DNA of 64,000 nucleotides from Symbiodinium natans (GCA_905221605.1 CAJNDS010000746.1:1-64000), one strand, 5' to 3'; numbered from the stretch's first letter, positions 51,001 through 63,199 are shown. Notes: generated by a model from the sequence alone, not told the origin. Made by a program: numbers and translations.

Positions 51001-54000
51001 ACATTCACGAATGGCTCCTGGCCAGTGCTTACCTGCCGCACACTCAGATCATCCCCAGACCCTCAACCTTTGTGATCCAAGAAGTGGTCCCCCCCCCAGC
51101 TACAGGGATAGTTCTCTAGATTAGGTTCCCCTCCCCTATGTAGCATGGTACCTTATAAACAGGACCCCCCAGGAGGACCTTGTAATTTTCCTGGAAGGGC
51201 CCCGCTCTGGGAGCCTCCCCCCCTCCTAAAGCTACGTGTCGCAGCCTCTTTCAAAACCCCCAAAAGAATACGATTGCCTAGGGCCGAATGGTCTCTCACA
51301 ATGGCCCCAGGCCCTTGTTTAGTATTGCCTTGGGGCTGGGTTCGGAGCCCAATTTCCCGTGAGAGTCCTTCTAGAACGTCAGGGTTTAACTTAATTCCAT
51401 ATTTGAAAAAGCAACCCGAAACCCTAAACCCTAAACCCCAGAACCTGGGACTTGACCCCCAGGACCCGCGATCCCGAGTCGGCGGACTTCTTCTTCGTGC
51501 CGGCCTACAGCATCTGCATGTTTGAAGGCGGAGGGCGAGGAAGGGGATTCGGGTTTAGGGTTTAGGGTTTAGGGTTTAGGGTTTAGGGTTTAGGGTTTAG
51601 GGTGCCGGCCCCTCAGGGAGCCCGGGCTCACAAGGGTTCAGGGTGAAGAGTCGATTAATGGAATATCTGTGCTCGCAGGTCTAGGTAGGCCCTGGGTTTA
51701 GGGTTTAGGGTTTAGGGTTTAGGGTTTAGGGTTTAGGGTTTAGGGTTTAGGGTTTAGGGTTTAGGGTTTAGGGTAGGGACACATTTTGCAAGTCTCCTGG
51801 CTGGGTTGAATGAGAGGATCGTATTTGGGAATAGCTTTCAGAGGCTTTCGGGGTCAACGTAAGAGAGCGCCGGATGTTGTAGTCGAAAAAATCCCACCCT
51901 CGACTTCACAGTTTCCCAGGTACAGGGCTCAGTGGTGCGTTTAGTGAGTGCTTTATGAAAACTGACGACTGCCGTAAGAGATGCCCAAAGGGACCATGTA
52001 CTTACAGAGTCGGTATGTCAACCCACAAAACGCATCCCCCCCAAGTAGTACCTACAAAAGTACCAAAGGGCCCCAACCCTAAACCCTAAACCCTAAGCCC
52101 TAAGCCCTATAAATCCTAAACCACATGACATGGGCTTCGGGGTGCCTTCGGTGCAGAGGCGGCTTCTTCCCAATCCCGGCCTTGGATGACATGAGCCTTG
52201 GCGGGGTTAAGGGTTTAGGGTTTAGATTTAGGGCTTAGGGTACAGGGTCTAGGGTTTTTAGGGTTTAGGGTTTAGGGAAAGTTTAGGGTTAAGGGTTTAG
52301 GGCGAAGGGTCTTGAGACTTTTTCAGGACCTGAGGTATGATGCCGAACAGTGTGCAAGTGGAAGGTAGAAGCTGACCCTCGAACTTCCTGAGTAGATATA
52401 GAACCCACCCCAGTCGCAAGACCGACATTTGCCATGATAAGACTCTATAGATGCTATCCTTGCGGGACGTAACATAGGGGTCGGAGTAGTTACTAATAGT
52501 ATTCCCTTATGGTCCCTTTAGAAAATTATACCACTAACCCCCCCCCAAAAAAAAAAAAAAATGAATAAAAAGCTGTTCTAATCATAAGGCCCCTCTAGTA
52601 CCCAGGTACAAGAAGATGCTGGATCAGCTGCCCTACTTCCGCCGAAATCGGGGCCGCGATCACATCTTCACCTTTGGCTCCGGCCTCTCCGCCACTGGGC
52701 CTTGGGCTTCTGCAATGCCGAGGGCTAGAAGCCCTAAACCCTAAACCCGAAACTCCTCAAACTCATAACTCATAAAGCCCAAACCCTAAGCTCTAAACCC
52801 CAAACGCCAAAACCAGTCGTTTGGCATGTGCTTGGGTTTTTCGAGTTCGGAAGGGTTTGGCTCAGTGATGTCTGAGACGGGAAAGGGCGGGACCTGAGAG
52901 CAGGGGCATGGGCTGGGGGGGCGGCTTAGGGCTTAGGGCTTCGGGTTTAGGGTTTAGGGTTTAGGGTTTGGGGTTTGGGGTTTGGGGTTTAGGGTTTAGG
53001 GTTTAGGGGGACCCTCTTAGGGGCTTCACAGGACTAAAGGCTTCCATGCGTGAAAGCTTTAGGGGCTGGGCCGCCAGAGTTGGGGTCAAAAAGGTAGAAA
53101 CTCGTAAAACGTACCAGGGGGGGGGGGGGGGGTTATGGACCCTAAAGCCGGAACTATACGGGACTTGTGGCCCCAGAAACCCTTCTTATACCAGCTATAA
53201 GGGACTTCCGTGGCCGAAGTTGCGATGCGTGTAGGCCTCCCCTGCAAGACAACTTTGGCTCATCGGATTTTGCTGTGACTTCGATGTGTTTGATACATCG
53301 GCATTTTGAGGTAGTGGGCTGAGTGCGGAACCCTAAGCCCTACATCCTAAACCTTTTGAGAGTGACAGCTAGACGGGTGGCAATAACAAGCCCTAAGCCC
53401 CCTAAACCCTAAACCCTAAACCCCAAATGCTTCAGCCAAGCTTAGAGATTTCGTCCCCATGGTGCCCTTGTTGGATGCTCAGGCCAACGTTTTTCCGTCC
53501 TGGCGCAAAGAAATCCCTGAGAGCATTCAGCTTCCCGGCAGCCGGGTTTAGGAGTATAGGGTTTAGGGTTTAGGGTTTAGGCTTCTTTGTTAAAGCCGGC
53601 GTGTTGTTTGCCGAGGGAGCTGGTGTAATATATGGGTTGATGATGCCTTTTGCGTTGGAGACCGGAGCTCTCCTGGTTCGGATCAGCATTCCCCAAACTG
53701 GGCTTGCATGGGTTGTTGAGAGGCCAGCGCGTGATAGTGTGAAATAGAGAGGATGGGCGGTGGGGGACGGGGGCATCAGGTGGATGAAGTTTGTATCAAG
53801 TTTGTATCAACCGACGCCCTCGGCATCTCAGAAACTCATTATCTTGTATACGCGGCCACGAACTCTCTACAGCCTAAACTCCTAAACCATAAAAATTCCG
53901 AATGCCCTAAACCCCAAACCCTAAACCCTAAACCCTAAACCCTGAACCCTAATTCCTAACCCTAAACCCTGAACCCTAAACCCTAAACCCTAAACTGCAG

Positions 54001-57000
54001 TGACCAAGGCTGAGTCCGGAGACCTGGCTGTTTAACGACGTGCTGGACATGTGCCTCAGCCAGACACCCCGCAACCCAGAAGCCCGAAAGCCTCTAAACC
54101 CTAAACCCTAAACCCTGAACCCTGAACCCTGAAGATCCCAGTATCTCGTGCAGCCCTTCAGCGGTAAGTGTGGAGGGGTTTGGGGGGAATCTTTTTGCGA
54201 AGGTGGCTCGGGAAAATTTGGGTTTAGGGTTGATGGTTTATGCTGCAGCTGAGGAAGGAGCCATGCTTCAACACATGGCGAGACATCGCCATCCCTGGCT
54301 ATTTGCACAAGCACGAGATTCTGTCCCTGCATCAGAGGCCGGACAGAGATCCCGGCCATAGCTTGTGTGGCAAGATTTTTCTGATGCATGGGCTTGGGCA
54401 TGCAGCTGACTCTGACAGGCTGGGTCCCAAATCATGATCTCATCTGCCCATCCCACAAACCTTGTAATCTCAAGTTGCAGCTCTGGTTGACCCCCGCTCT
54501 GCCTGCGGTGACGCTGGTTTGAGTCGTCAATGTTTGGTTCCAGGTTTCTTCGCACCTTGTCCCCCGTCCCAGCTGAAACGTTACATTTGCGATATCTGCA
54601 GGGACTGTTCGCATGTTGCGACGCAAACTTTCTCAGTCTTGACGGCAGCAAAAAAATCTTGAATCCCAGTCTATCACTGCCTGTCCATCGATGCACTACG
54701 ACAGTCCCCCTCCCTGCCTCCCAGCGTTCGCCCCCAAACTTCTTAATCCCGCCGAAACAAACCTCGAATTACTCCCTCCCAAAAAGCATCGAAAACAAGC
54801 CCTACGTCCTTTACTTGCCAGGATGGGCTATTCTACCCGATTCTACCCTCTAACCCCTTAAAAAGGCCCTGTATAGGGTTGATATGTAGATTTTTTTTGC
54901 CATCGCCCATCCTGGTGGTACTGGCTGCTGTGAGGTCCCGACCTCTGGCGGAGCGAAAGCGATTCGCTGTTTTCCTTGGCCGTATCGACTCCTCACGCCT
55001 GGGAGCCCTGGGGAGAGTTTTCACGTTTTAGGATTCAGGAATGAGGGTTTAGATGGTTTCGGGGATCAACCACTGCAAGGGCTTAAAGACGCGAGGGGAG
55101 AAGCGACAAGGTGTCAACGATTTGTAAGGCGTCTTTAGGGTTCAAGGCGGGAGAAGATCGGGTTTCTTGCTGCTAGGAGGCCATGTTAGGGGCGCCTTTG
55201 GAGAGTTCGACCTCCTCGGTCCAAGGGCCTTTCACCCCAAACACACGCAACATCAAGAGCCCTGCTTGGAAGATCATGGTACTTGTGAACCAATTTTAGC
55301 TGTACTTCTAACCCACTTATAAGCCCCTTACGTGCCCTAGCATGGTTATAAGTACAGTCATAATTTGTCAATAAGTACCATGCTCTCCCCTCCATGCAGG
55401 GGCGTTTCGTCCTCAACCTGCCCCAGCCACGGCTCAGGTGGACCCCACCCGCGCCAGGGGGGCCCAGATGTCAGAGCCGCCACTCGGAAGAGCTAAGTGC
55501 CCGGACAGGAGTTTCGAAAGCGCCGCGCCACGCCAATATCAACTTACATGCGGGGTCCCCCCAAACCCTAAACCCTAAACCTAAATCCTAAACCCTATAA
55601 ACCCTAAACCCTCCCTATTTTCATACACCCCCCCCCCCCCCCCAAATTCGGGGATGCTCCTAAGCAGCGGAGGCCATCAGGAAACTCAAGGAGGAGGACA
55701 AAATCTACGTTGCTTCTCGGTGGCGTCTGGATCATGGTACCAGGGTTTGGGGGTTTAGGGTTTAAGGTTTAAAGGGCAAATTTTCCCCGCCCCTCCCCCC
55801 CCCCCCCTCCCAGTTGCTTAGTTGTTAGTTGTAGACCTTGGTTGTAGTAGGATGCTGTGGATGGAATGTATTCCTGTATACATCAAAAAGGGCTTTGGGG
55901 CTTAGGATGTTGGTTTCAGGGCTTAGAGCCTGAAACCCTAAGCCCTAACCCTAAACCCTAAACCCTAAACCCTATACCCTAAACCCTCTCGTTTGTAAAA
56001 GTATAGCCTCTCAGTCGCTTAGGTCTTTGTGCGCAGCTTTCTTAGTGGAATGGACGCTAGTCCAGACTCAAATGGCCCCATTCCTTGGGGACGAAATGAA
56101 CCCTAAAAGTTCATATACCTTAATCGGAATTATAGTAGTAGAGGGTATATGACCCCAATTTTGGGGTTCATTTCGTCCTCAAGGTTCTTGCCCCATAAAC
56201 AATGCCGCAGATGCCAAACCCTAAGCCCATGTAGAGCCCGCCGGCTGATGCTCATGGGATTACGGTTTAGGTTTTATAGGGTGTAGTTTAGGGTTTAGGG
56301 TTAGGGATGATGCTCATGATGCCTGACCCCCCCCCCCCTCCCCGTGGCAGAATGGCCATAGTCACTTCTAAGAAACCCTCTGATAAGAACCCCAAGAAAG
56401 AACCCTATAAACCCTTTACAACGTAAAACGGAAACAAGGCACGGCTGTAGCAACTGCTGCAACACGAGGCGCAGAACCTGAGTTTCCCAGAGATGCATGC
56501 TGTAATGGGCTCTGCGAAGTTCTGCTTCGTGCCCAAAGGCCCCCGTGAAGGGGGGAGAGGGGGAAAGCCGGGAGGGTTGTACGGTGGGATGTAAGGGCGG
56601 ATTCATAGGGTTTAGGGCCAAGTTTAGGGTGTAGAGGGGGAAGATTTCTAGGGTTGACTTAGGGGCTGGAAAATATAGGGTTGAGGGCTGGCAGGGGTTG
56701 GCATTCAGGGTTTATTGGGTTTGTTCAGGGTTGCGGGTGGACGCACCCTCATAATGAGCTAGACCTCTCTATAAGCCTATCTAGACCCTCACCATCACTG
56801 CTGATTGGTTAGTTTATGAGCATTATACGCAAAAAAGGCCACCCTTCGTGTTTTCGGTAGACGTGGAACCTGCATCGTTTTTTGTTCCAAGACTGGGGTG
56901 TTTGGGGTTTTGCGCTCGCTTGAAGAGGGTGACAAGCATGGGATTCTTCAGGATGTGGGAGCAAACCCTAAACCCGAAACCCACTGACTGAATGCCTCGC

Positions 57001-59752
57001 CTGGTTTGCGCGAAGGGATGAAACCCTAAACCCTGGTCAGAGGTAGGTTTGAGTATTATTCCCCTTGATCCCCTAGATAGTCCTTATAACGCCATACAAA
57101 TGTTATCTTTTCGGGCCCCCAAACCTACCCACCCTAAACCCTAAACCCTATAGCACTAAGCATCCCAAAAGCAAGCCGATCCTCACTCCCTGCCCACGCG
57201 CACGAGCGCGCGAGCGTTAGGCAAATCCGCGTGGTCCCTTCGCTTTTTCGAGGCGCTGTGGCTCGGTTGCAGAGGGAGGAGTTTAGGGTTTAAGGTTTAG
57301 GGTTTAAGGTTTAGGGTTTAGTGTTAGGGTTTGGGGTTTAGGGTTTAGGGTTGGTTCATGGGTGGGGAGGGAGGGCCAATCAGTGGGTTGGGTTGATGTC
57401 TGCTTGAAGGCTCCTACATAAATTTAAGACAACCAGGGACATTCGTATCTGAATTCGGCTTCGAAGACAGTCTACCTCACGCAGAAACAACCCGATTTTC
57501 CACGAGACGTTCACTCCAGGGGCTTAGAGTCTATGCGATTTGGACAGCAAATTTAACCCTAAACTGGATAATTAAACCTAAACCCTGCGATGTGGATTCG
57601 CCCGAGCTGTGCAGGAGGGAGAAAAAATAAACCCTAAACCTTATTCCCTAAACCCTAAACCCTAAACCCTAACCCCTAAACCCTAAACCCTAAACCCTAA
57701 ACACAAACCTTGAACCTTAGGGTTCAGAGGCCTATCGCCTGCGTGATTTCGGAGTCATTGCTTGGGCACCAGAGGTTCGCGAACTGCATCCCCGTGGTGC
57801 TCTCAGACTTCTGGGAGTTGCCCTTTGAGGCGGGTTTAGGGTTTAGGGTTTAGGGTTTAGGGTTTAGGGTTTAGGGTTTAGGGTTTAGGGTTTAGGGTTT
57901 AGGGCCAAGTTTAGGGTTTAGGGTTTAGGGTTTAGGGTTTAGGGTTTAGGGTTTAGGGTTTAGGGCAGTTTCTGGCAACACCCACAGGAGTCCAGATGCA
58001 AAAGGGTTTAGGGTTTAGGGTTTAGGGTTTAGGCTTTGGCCCCCCAGCTGACGGAGAGGAGAGCGGGTTGAAGAAGGGTTTGGGGATGTAGGTGCTGGCC
58101 CCTTTGCATCTGCGGCAAGTCTTTCGAGTTCCCTTCTCCCAGGAACTCCCTCAACCCGAACCGAACCCCTCCAGAAAACAAGTCCTAAACTCTAAGCCCT
58201 AAACCCTAAACCTTAAACCCCAAACCATAAAACTTTGATCCATCCCAAAGTCCTAGTCCACAAGCCGTGTCAGGCCTTCATGGACTTGCCGTCCTTCGTG
58301 CGCCTTGGACACTACCAGTACCCTAAACCCCTGACATCCCCAAGCCCTTGAAGCCCAACCTCCTAACCAAGAACATGATCCAAAGACTGTGCGAGCTTCC
58401 TCTGAACCCTCTGCCCCATTTGTGCCCTTGTCTAAAGACCCCCCCCCCCTTCCTTCCCAAAGGGCTTTTAGGTTCAGGGTTTAGGGTTTGTTTAGAACCC
58501 TAAACCCGAAACTCTAAAGGCTGTTTAAACATGATAGTAGTCTTCTCCCTGCGCCTCAGATCACTCCCTACACCCCAATGCGTAAAACAACAGCTCCAAT
58601 TCAAACGCTCCACTATAATTGCAAGTTCAGGGTCTATAGGGTTTAGGGTTCAGGGTTCAGGGTACTTATAACTTCAGCTATAACTGCACTTATAAGTTTA
58701 AGCCCCCTAAGTCCTCGAATCAGGTTATGAGTAGACTTACAGTTGAGAAGTACCCATGAACCTCCAAGTATCCCCTGCAGTCGGCGAAGAAGGAAACATC
58801 AACCCCTAAATCCTAAACCCCGAACCCCAAACCCTAAACCCCAAACCCCAAAGCCTAAATGTTCAAGCAAGCCCCAGGATCAAGTGGCCCATGGAGATCG
58901 TCGGGGATGGGCTCATGGACTACCTTGAGCCCCTTGCATGCCAGCTGGGTCTCCAGATTTAGGGTTTAGGGTTTAGGGTTTAGGGTGTGGGGTTTAGGGT
59001 TTAGGGTTTAGGGTTTAGGGTTTAGGGTTTAGGGTTTAGGGAAGTGCTCGGCTTCCTTGGGAGTTCCGGGAAGGGGGGGGAGCTTGCGGTGTCGCTGTGG
59101 CTTTCCTCTGATTGCTTGGAGTTGGGATTGGGAGTGCTGCTCGTAGGATTGAAAGATTAGGCCGCGGTAGAGGGATGGTTTTAGGGTTTAGGGTTTAGGG
59201 TTTATGTCTGACTGCTCTCTGTCTTTTATCAGTTCAGTGCGTGGGACCTGTCGTGCCGAGCAGTTTCCAAGGTCGCTTCCCGAGGACACCCTGGAGGAGT
59301 ACATGACCCGCGCCCGCGCATCTTGGCAGCTCTGTGGTACCCCTTTTGTCCTCCACCCTAAACCCTAAACCCTAAACCCTAAACCCTAAACCCTAAACCC
59401 TAAACCCTAAACCCTAAACCCTAAACCCTAAACCCTAAACCCTAAACCCTAAACCCTAAACCCTAAACCCTAAACCCTAACCCCCCCCCCCCCCCCCCCC
59501 CCCCCTTTTTGGTGTTTAGGTGCCCTATAAATTGACCCTAAACCCTCTATAGGTCCTGGAGTTGTTCGTCCAGCTGTGCGGGGCTTTGAGGTCCCCGAAG
59601 AAAGTACCTAACCCACAATAGCGTGCCCTTGGTCTAACATGTTGGGGTTTAGGGTTTAGGGTTTAGGGCTTCCTGGGTGCACCAAGGAGTGGCGCTGCTG
59701 GTACGTGTACCCGTCCTTGCTGCACGAGGTCCAAGTCGAGCCTTTGCCTTGA
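48056..59752 (+). CDS. Exostosin-type (GT47) glycosyltransferase, at least 16 exons
   Basis: A glycosyltransferase expected in the Golgi. N-terminal exons of uncertain role: 48056-48152, 48330-48502, 48896-49000 (ARQYYSQLDAFSSG), 49388-49456, 49617-49681; the third and fourth join in frame by GC-AG. Family exons: about 49938-49980 (RRPAIYVYG), 50142-50220 (CGKGQWGME), 50997-51034 (VHIHEWLLASAY), 51463-51527 (RDPESADFFFVPAY), 52606-52690 (PYFRRNRGRDHIFTFGSG), 53483 to about 53541 (NVFPSWRKEIPESI), 54247 to about 54320 (KEPCFNTWRDIAIPGYL), about 54933-55010 (RPLAERKRFAVFLGRID), 55398-55438, 55669-55720, 56491-56538 (MGSAKFCFVPKG), 57773-57829 (NCIPVVLSDFWELPFE), 58274-58299 (FMDLPSF), 58878-58928 (IKWPMEIVGDGLMDYL), 59272-59317 (LPEDTLEEYMTRAR), 59687-59752 (WRCWYVYPSLLHEV, stop). 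The order matches the family. Six joins work perfectly as GC-AG. An exon with the WS-x-RL segment was not found between 56.5 and 57.8 kb. Confidence 0.87.
49481..49515. repeat. Two long G runs
   Basis: G15 and G14 around TTGAG. Likely length-unstable. Confidence 0.9.
50638..50791. repeat. MITE-like family B, full copy
   Basis: TACCTGGAGGTTCATGGTACC at left, GAGTACCATGAACCCTCAAG at right. Confidence 0.8.
51680..51872. repeat. Introner-like family L, probably tract-interrupted
   Basis: GGTCTAGGTAGGCCCTGGG, then a TTTAGGG tract (51697-51775), then GGACACATTTTGC, GGGTTGAATGAGAGGATCGTA and TTTCAGAGGC. The order of pieces is that of family L. Confidence 0.6.
54816..54920. repeat. MITE-like family I, copy 2
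   Basis: TGCCAGGATGGGCTATTCTACCC pairs with CATCGCCCATCCTGGTGG. It lies directly before the RPLAERKRF exon. Confidence 0.75.
55263..55383. repeat. MITE-like family B copy
   Basis: TGCTTGGAAGATCATGGTACTTG at left, CAATAAGTACCATGCTC at right. The ends differ from other copies. Confidence 0.65.
56083..56184. repeat. MITE-like family C, uninterrupted copy
   Basis: CCTTGGGGACGAAATGAACCC pairs with GGGTTCATTTCGTCCTCAAGG. The middle reads CATATACCTTAATCGG and TATAGTAGTAGAGGGTATATGACC. Reference copy for the family. Confidence 0.9.
57837..57965. repeat. Long TTTAGGG tract with one interruption
   Basis: Two blocks of 8-10 units split by GGGCCAAG at 57902. The same GGGCCAAGTTTAGGG word appears at 56606. 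It adjoins the NCIPVVLSDFW exon. Confidence 0.9.
58660..58772. repeat. Family B element whose left end is a telomere-like block
   Basis: TTTAGGGTTCAGGGTTCAGGG runs into GTACTTATAACTTC; the right end GTACCCATGAACCTCCAAGTA is intact. Confidence 0.6.
59356..59505. repeat. Perfect CCCTAAA tract followed by a C run
   Basis: About 17 identical units and then about 27 C. It lies in the last exostosin intron. Confidence 0.95.
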
Positions 59753-59754
59753 CC

Positions 59755-60460
59755 CACGCTCCCCTTTTGAGAAGCCATAAAGACACATGGGGTTTAGGGT
59801 TTAGGGTTTAGGGTTTTCGCAGATTGTCAGTAAGTTCGGATCCGGCTGAGCCTGGAGTCAAAAACGGCTTTAGGGTTTAGGGTTTATAAGGGTTTATATG
59901 GGTTGAGGGTTTATAGGGCTTAGGGTTTATACATGGGGTTTAGGGTTTTGTTGTGATATTCCTTAAAGGGGCCTCTCATGGAGCAAAACGTAATTCCTAT
60001 CGGAACTAGGTGGGTAGACCTCAGAGACTCCAAGCCTCAAGTCTTGGTTCGCTGAGCGAAGTGTCGGAAGTTGCTGTGCCTCGTACGGACACGTGTCACA
60101 CGTGTTGGTGCCTTGATTTCGCCCGGGCATACCCCGCGAATCTTCCACCGGGAGGGGGTTGGGGTTTTGGGTTGAGGGTTTAGGGCTTAGGGTTTAGGGT
60201 TTAGGGTTACAGCTCTTTACATGTTATACCTGAGCACTGCCCAGGCCTTGGAAGAATTGGCATGTGCGACTCAATGGGTGAGCTTTTTGTTGCCTTTGCT
60301 CGTTGAATGGGCCCATTGAATCGCGCGGCCTTTGCCAGGAATCCGGTTGAAACAAGGTGCTCCAAACCCTGAACCTAAACCCTAAACCCATCCATCATTC
60401 ATACCCTATAGCTGCCCAAAGACATGTCACATCTACTGCTGCCACAAAAGCGATGCTGTC
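59755..60460. other. Spacer downstream of the exostosin gene, no gene seen
   Basis: TTTAGGG blocks near 59790-59815, 59870-59890 and 60175-60206. No canonical poly(A) signal stands out, as usual in dinoflagellates. Confidence 0.5.
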
Positions 60461-60468
60461 CCAAGTGT

Positions 60469-60542
60469 TCAGGAAAAGTCGCGGGATGAGCTCTACAGCA
60501 TCTGCCCTGAGCTTGACAAAGAGAATGCGTACGAGGCGTGAG
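60469..60542 (+). CDS. Possible last exon, unknown gene
   Basis: EKSRDELYSICPELDKENAY-Glu-Ala-stop. Strongly acidic and coding-like, ending at TGA (60540-60542). No family. Confidence 0.45.
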
Positions 60543-60818
60543 GGGTAATCACCTCCTGTGTTTTTAGGGGATTCCATCTATTTGGGGTAGTAACGGGGCT
60601 TAGGGGTTTTTGGTTTGGGATCTTGGAAAGTGCCCATGCACACGCGGGAAGGAGGGAATGTGTGCGCGCAGGCATTGGTGAGCTTGTGTACACCCTAAAC
60701 TTTCAACTTTCAACCCTAAACCCTAAGCCTAAGCCCTAAGCTAAGCCGTAAGCCCTAGCCCTAAACCCTAAACCCCTCGCATGTTTTTTTTTCGTAGAGC
60801 GCGGGTTTATAGGGTCCA

Positions 60819-60912
60819 TGTCGTGCGGCGTTGAGGGTTCTCGGCGGTCGCTCAGGAGCACCAGCCTTAAGGCCCCCAAAACCCATGTGGAGCTTGGTGA
60901 GCCATTCTGACT
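60819..60912 (+). CDS. Possible short exon, unknown gene
   Basis: MSCGVEGSRRSLRSTSLKAP then KTHVELGEPF-stop. Basic, Ser-rich. Low confidence. Confidence 0.25.
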
Positions 60913-61374
60913 ACAGTCAGTGCAGCAGGTATGGTACCTGTACAGCAAAGGGTCGTATATATATATATATGTATATATGTATATACAATTTTTTGGAAAA
61001 CCTCTAATTCTATAGCTACAACCCTAGAATTATCAACAACATGTTTCCTCAGTCTATAGGGTCTGTGGTGTGTGAGGCGATCATGCGGCTCTTGGAATCC
61101 CGCGGCCCGGCTACACTCTGCTCATAAACCCACAGTGGGCCCCTTCTTCCTACTGTTCAGGGTTTAGGGTTGTGTTTTGAGGGTTTAGCATGGTTTAGCT
61201 ATGTTTTGAAGGGTGGTTTCGGATGTGGGAATGTCGGGTTCTGCCTCGGAGGAGGCAGAGCTGGGCATGTGAGGGGGGTGCTAGCGTAGAATTCGTGGGC
61301 ATTGCATGCTTGAACTATTGGGCAAGCCGCCAGTGGCAAACCCAGACCAGATCCGGCCCCTAAACCCCCTAAAC

Positions 61375-61680
61375 CCTAAACCCTAAACCCTCAACCCTAA
61401 ACCCTAAACCCTAAACCCTAAACCCACACCCTTCTCGGTGTGATGGGAACAACACAGAGGCGCACCGTGCAAATCCCAAGGTTGCTAGGCAGCCAAAATG
61501 AAGATTAGTGGGTTTAGGGTTTTCTGGGTTTAGGGGTTTAGGGGATTAGGATTAGGGTTTAAGGCTAGCTCCAGTCCTACACAGTATAAGCCTTTATATA
61601 TATATATATATATATAAATGTATAGACCTACACAGTAATAAGCGTATTATGCGCACACAAAGTAGAAGCCTTCATAGCAC
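61375..61680. other. Tracts and a (TA)n run, no gene
   Basis: CCCTAAA units at 61370-61425, unique DNA, degenerate TTTAGGGG at 61512-61560 and a TATATATA run at 61596-61617. Confidence 0.6.
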
Positions 61681-61684
61681 CGGC

Positions 61685-61797
61685 ATATGCGGGTTTACGA
61701 AACTAAGGGGCCCCCCAAAAATAGAGCCCCAACTAGTAGTATCCCGTTGTAACAAGGACCCCAATAAGGTACCCCTAATCTCGGAAACCCCCCCATA
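61685..61797. repeat. MITE-like family E copy
   Basis: GCGGGTTTACGAAACTAAGGGGCC at left, GGTACCCCTAATCTCGGAAACCCCC at right. Confidence 0.65.
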
Positions 61798-61946
61798 TAA
61801 GTAAAGTAGTATATACTAACCATCGTTAAGGGAATTCTAACCTAAGTTAGGATCCTTCTTGCCCAATTTAGGGGTACTTAACGACTCTACTTATAACAGG
61901 GCGGGGGTGGGGGGGGCGAGGGGCCTCCTTCTACATGTAACCTCCT

Positions 61947-62033
61947 GCTGGTTCCTAGTAGGGAATGAGGGACTGAACCTTTCAAGGGATTACATAGGGC
62001 CCTAATTCCCGCCTTCCCTAGTAAGAACCAGCC
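61947..62033. repeat. MITE-like family J, copy 2
   Basis: GCTGGTTCCTAGTAGGGAATGAGG pairs with CCGCCTTCCCTAGTAAGAACCAGC. Confidence 0.85.
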
Positions 62034-62104
62034 AGATAAAGATGTTTAGGGTTTAGGGTTTCGGGTTTAGGGTTTAGGGTTTCGGGTTCAGGGTTTAGGG
62101 TTTA

Positions 62105-62224
62105 GATGCTCAGAGGAATGCGGCGGTCTTGGACCATGACCCGCTACTTCGGACCCGCGAACTTCGAGGAAGTGGCGCCTTGGCGGGCCGGCTTCGCCCC
62201 CCAACGAACCGTGCAGTGCTTATC
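62105..62224 (+). CDS. Exon-like island, unknown gene
   Basis: The better frame gives WTMTRYFGPANFEEVAPWRA then GFAPQRTVQCLSLRSLG. Another frame (LDHDPLLRTRELRGSGALAG) is open as well. The aromatic-rich first frame is preferred. TTTAGGG tracts lie on both sides. Confidence 0.4.
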
Positions 62225-62721
62225 CTTGCGAAGCCTCGGTTGAGGGTTTAGGGTTTAGGGTTTAATTAGGGTTTAGGGTTTAGGGTTTAGGGTTGGGGGT
62301 TTAGGGTTTCTCCTCAGCACTGGCTAGTCCCCAGCCCAGTTGCAAAAACGGGCTTGGGGTTTCGGGTTTAGGTCCAGGTTGAGGGCTGAGGGGTTACGAC
62401 TTAGAGTTGTCCTGGCAGAAAAACAGGGTTAGGGTTTAGGGTTTAACAGGGCTTAGGGCCAGTGACTCCCGCAGAGGCCCTTCCTAAACTCCAGGGCAGC
62501 ACTGAGATGGATTCCAACCCGAACGCTCAACGCTAATTCCTTCCTAATATTAAAAACACCCCGAATTCGAAATATACTAACTATAGGTAGGGGACTTCTA
62601 ACCTAAGATAGGATCCTTATAACCCAGTTTAGGGTGGAGGTTTCTAGGGGGGGGGCTTTCATATTCGGGGGAAGGGATTGATTCATGAGGCTCAGATATC
62701 TCGACGTGTGTATTCCTAGGG

Positions 62722-63000
62722 CGCAAGCAGAAGTCCGGACCTAAACCCCAAACCCCAAACCCTAAACCCTAAACCCTAAGCCCTAAACCCTAAGCCCTGA
62801 ACCCTAAGCCCTAAACCCTAAGCCCTAAACCTAAACCCTAAACCTAAACCCTAAACCCTAAGCCCTGAACCCTGAACCCTAAACCCTAAACCCTAAACCC
62901 TAAACCCTAAACCCTAAACCCTAAACCCGCATTGCCGTGGCTAGTCGGGTGGCAAAAAACCCTAAACCCTAAACCCTAAACCCTAAACCCTAAACCCCAA
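62722..63000. repeat. Mixed CCCTAAA, CCCCAAA and CCCTAAG tract
   Basis: Three unit types in short runs, then seven or more perfect CCCTAAA units, a unique 24-base island and more units. Confidence 0.9.
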
Positions 63001-63003
63001 CCC

Positions 63004-63078
63004 GAGGTGAGCCAGATTCGGTCACAGAGCTCCAAGGAGGCCACGCCATCTGAGGAGGAGGGCCAGGATCCTGAGTGA
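63004..63078 (+). CDS. Possible last exon, unknown gene
   Basis: EVSQIRSQSSKEATPSEEEG then QDPE-stop. Ser/Glu-rich and probably a disordered C-terminus. CCCTAAA lies directly upstream. Confidence 0.4.
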   Translation, partial: EVSQIRSQSSKEATPSEEEGQDPE

Positions 63079-63199
63079 TGCTGGGCGCAGGGGGGCCTTA
63101 GGGTTTGGGGGTTTAGGGTTTAGGGTTTAGGGGTTTAGGGTTTAGGGTTTAGGGTTTAGGGTTTGGGTTTAGGGCTTAGGGCTGAGGGTTTGGGATGAA

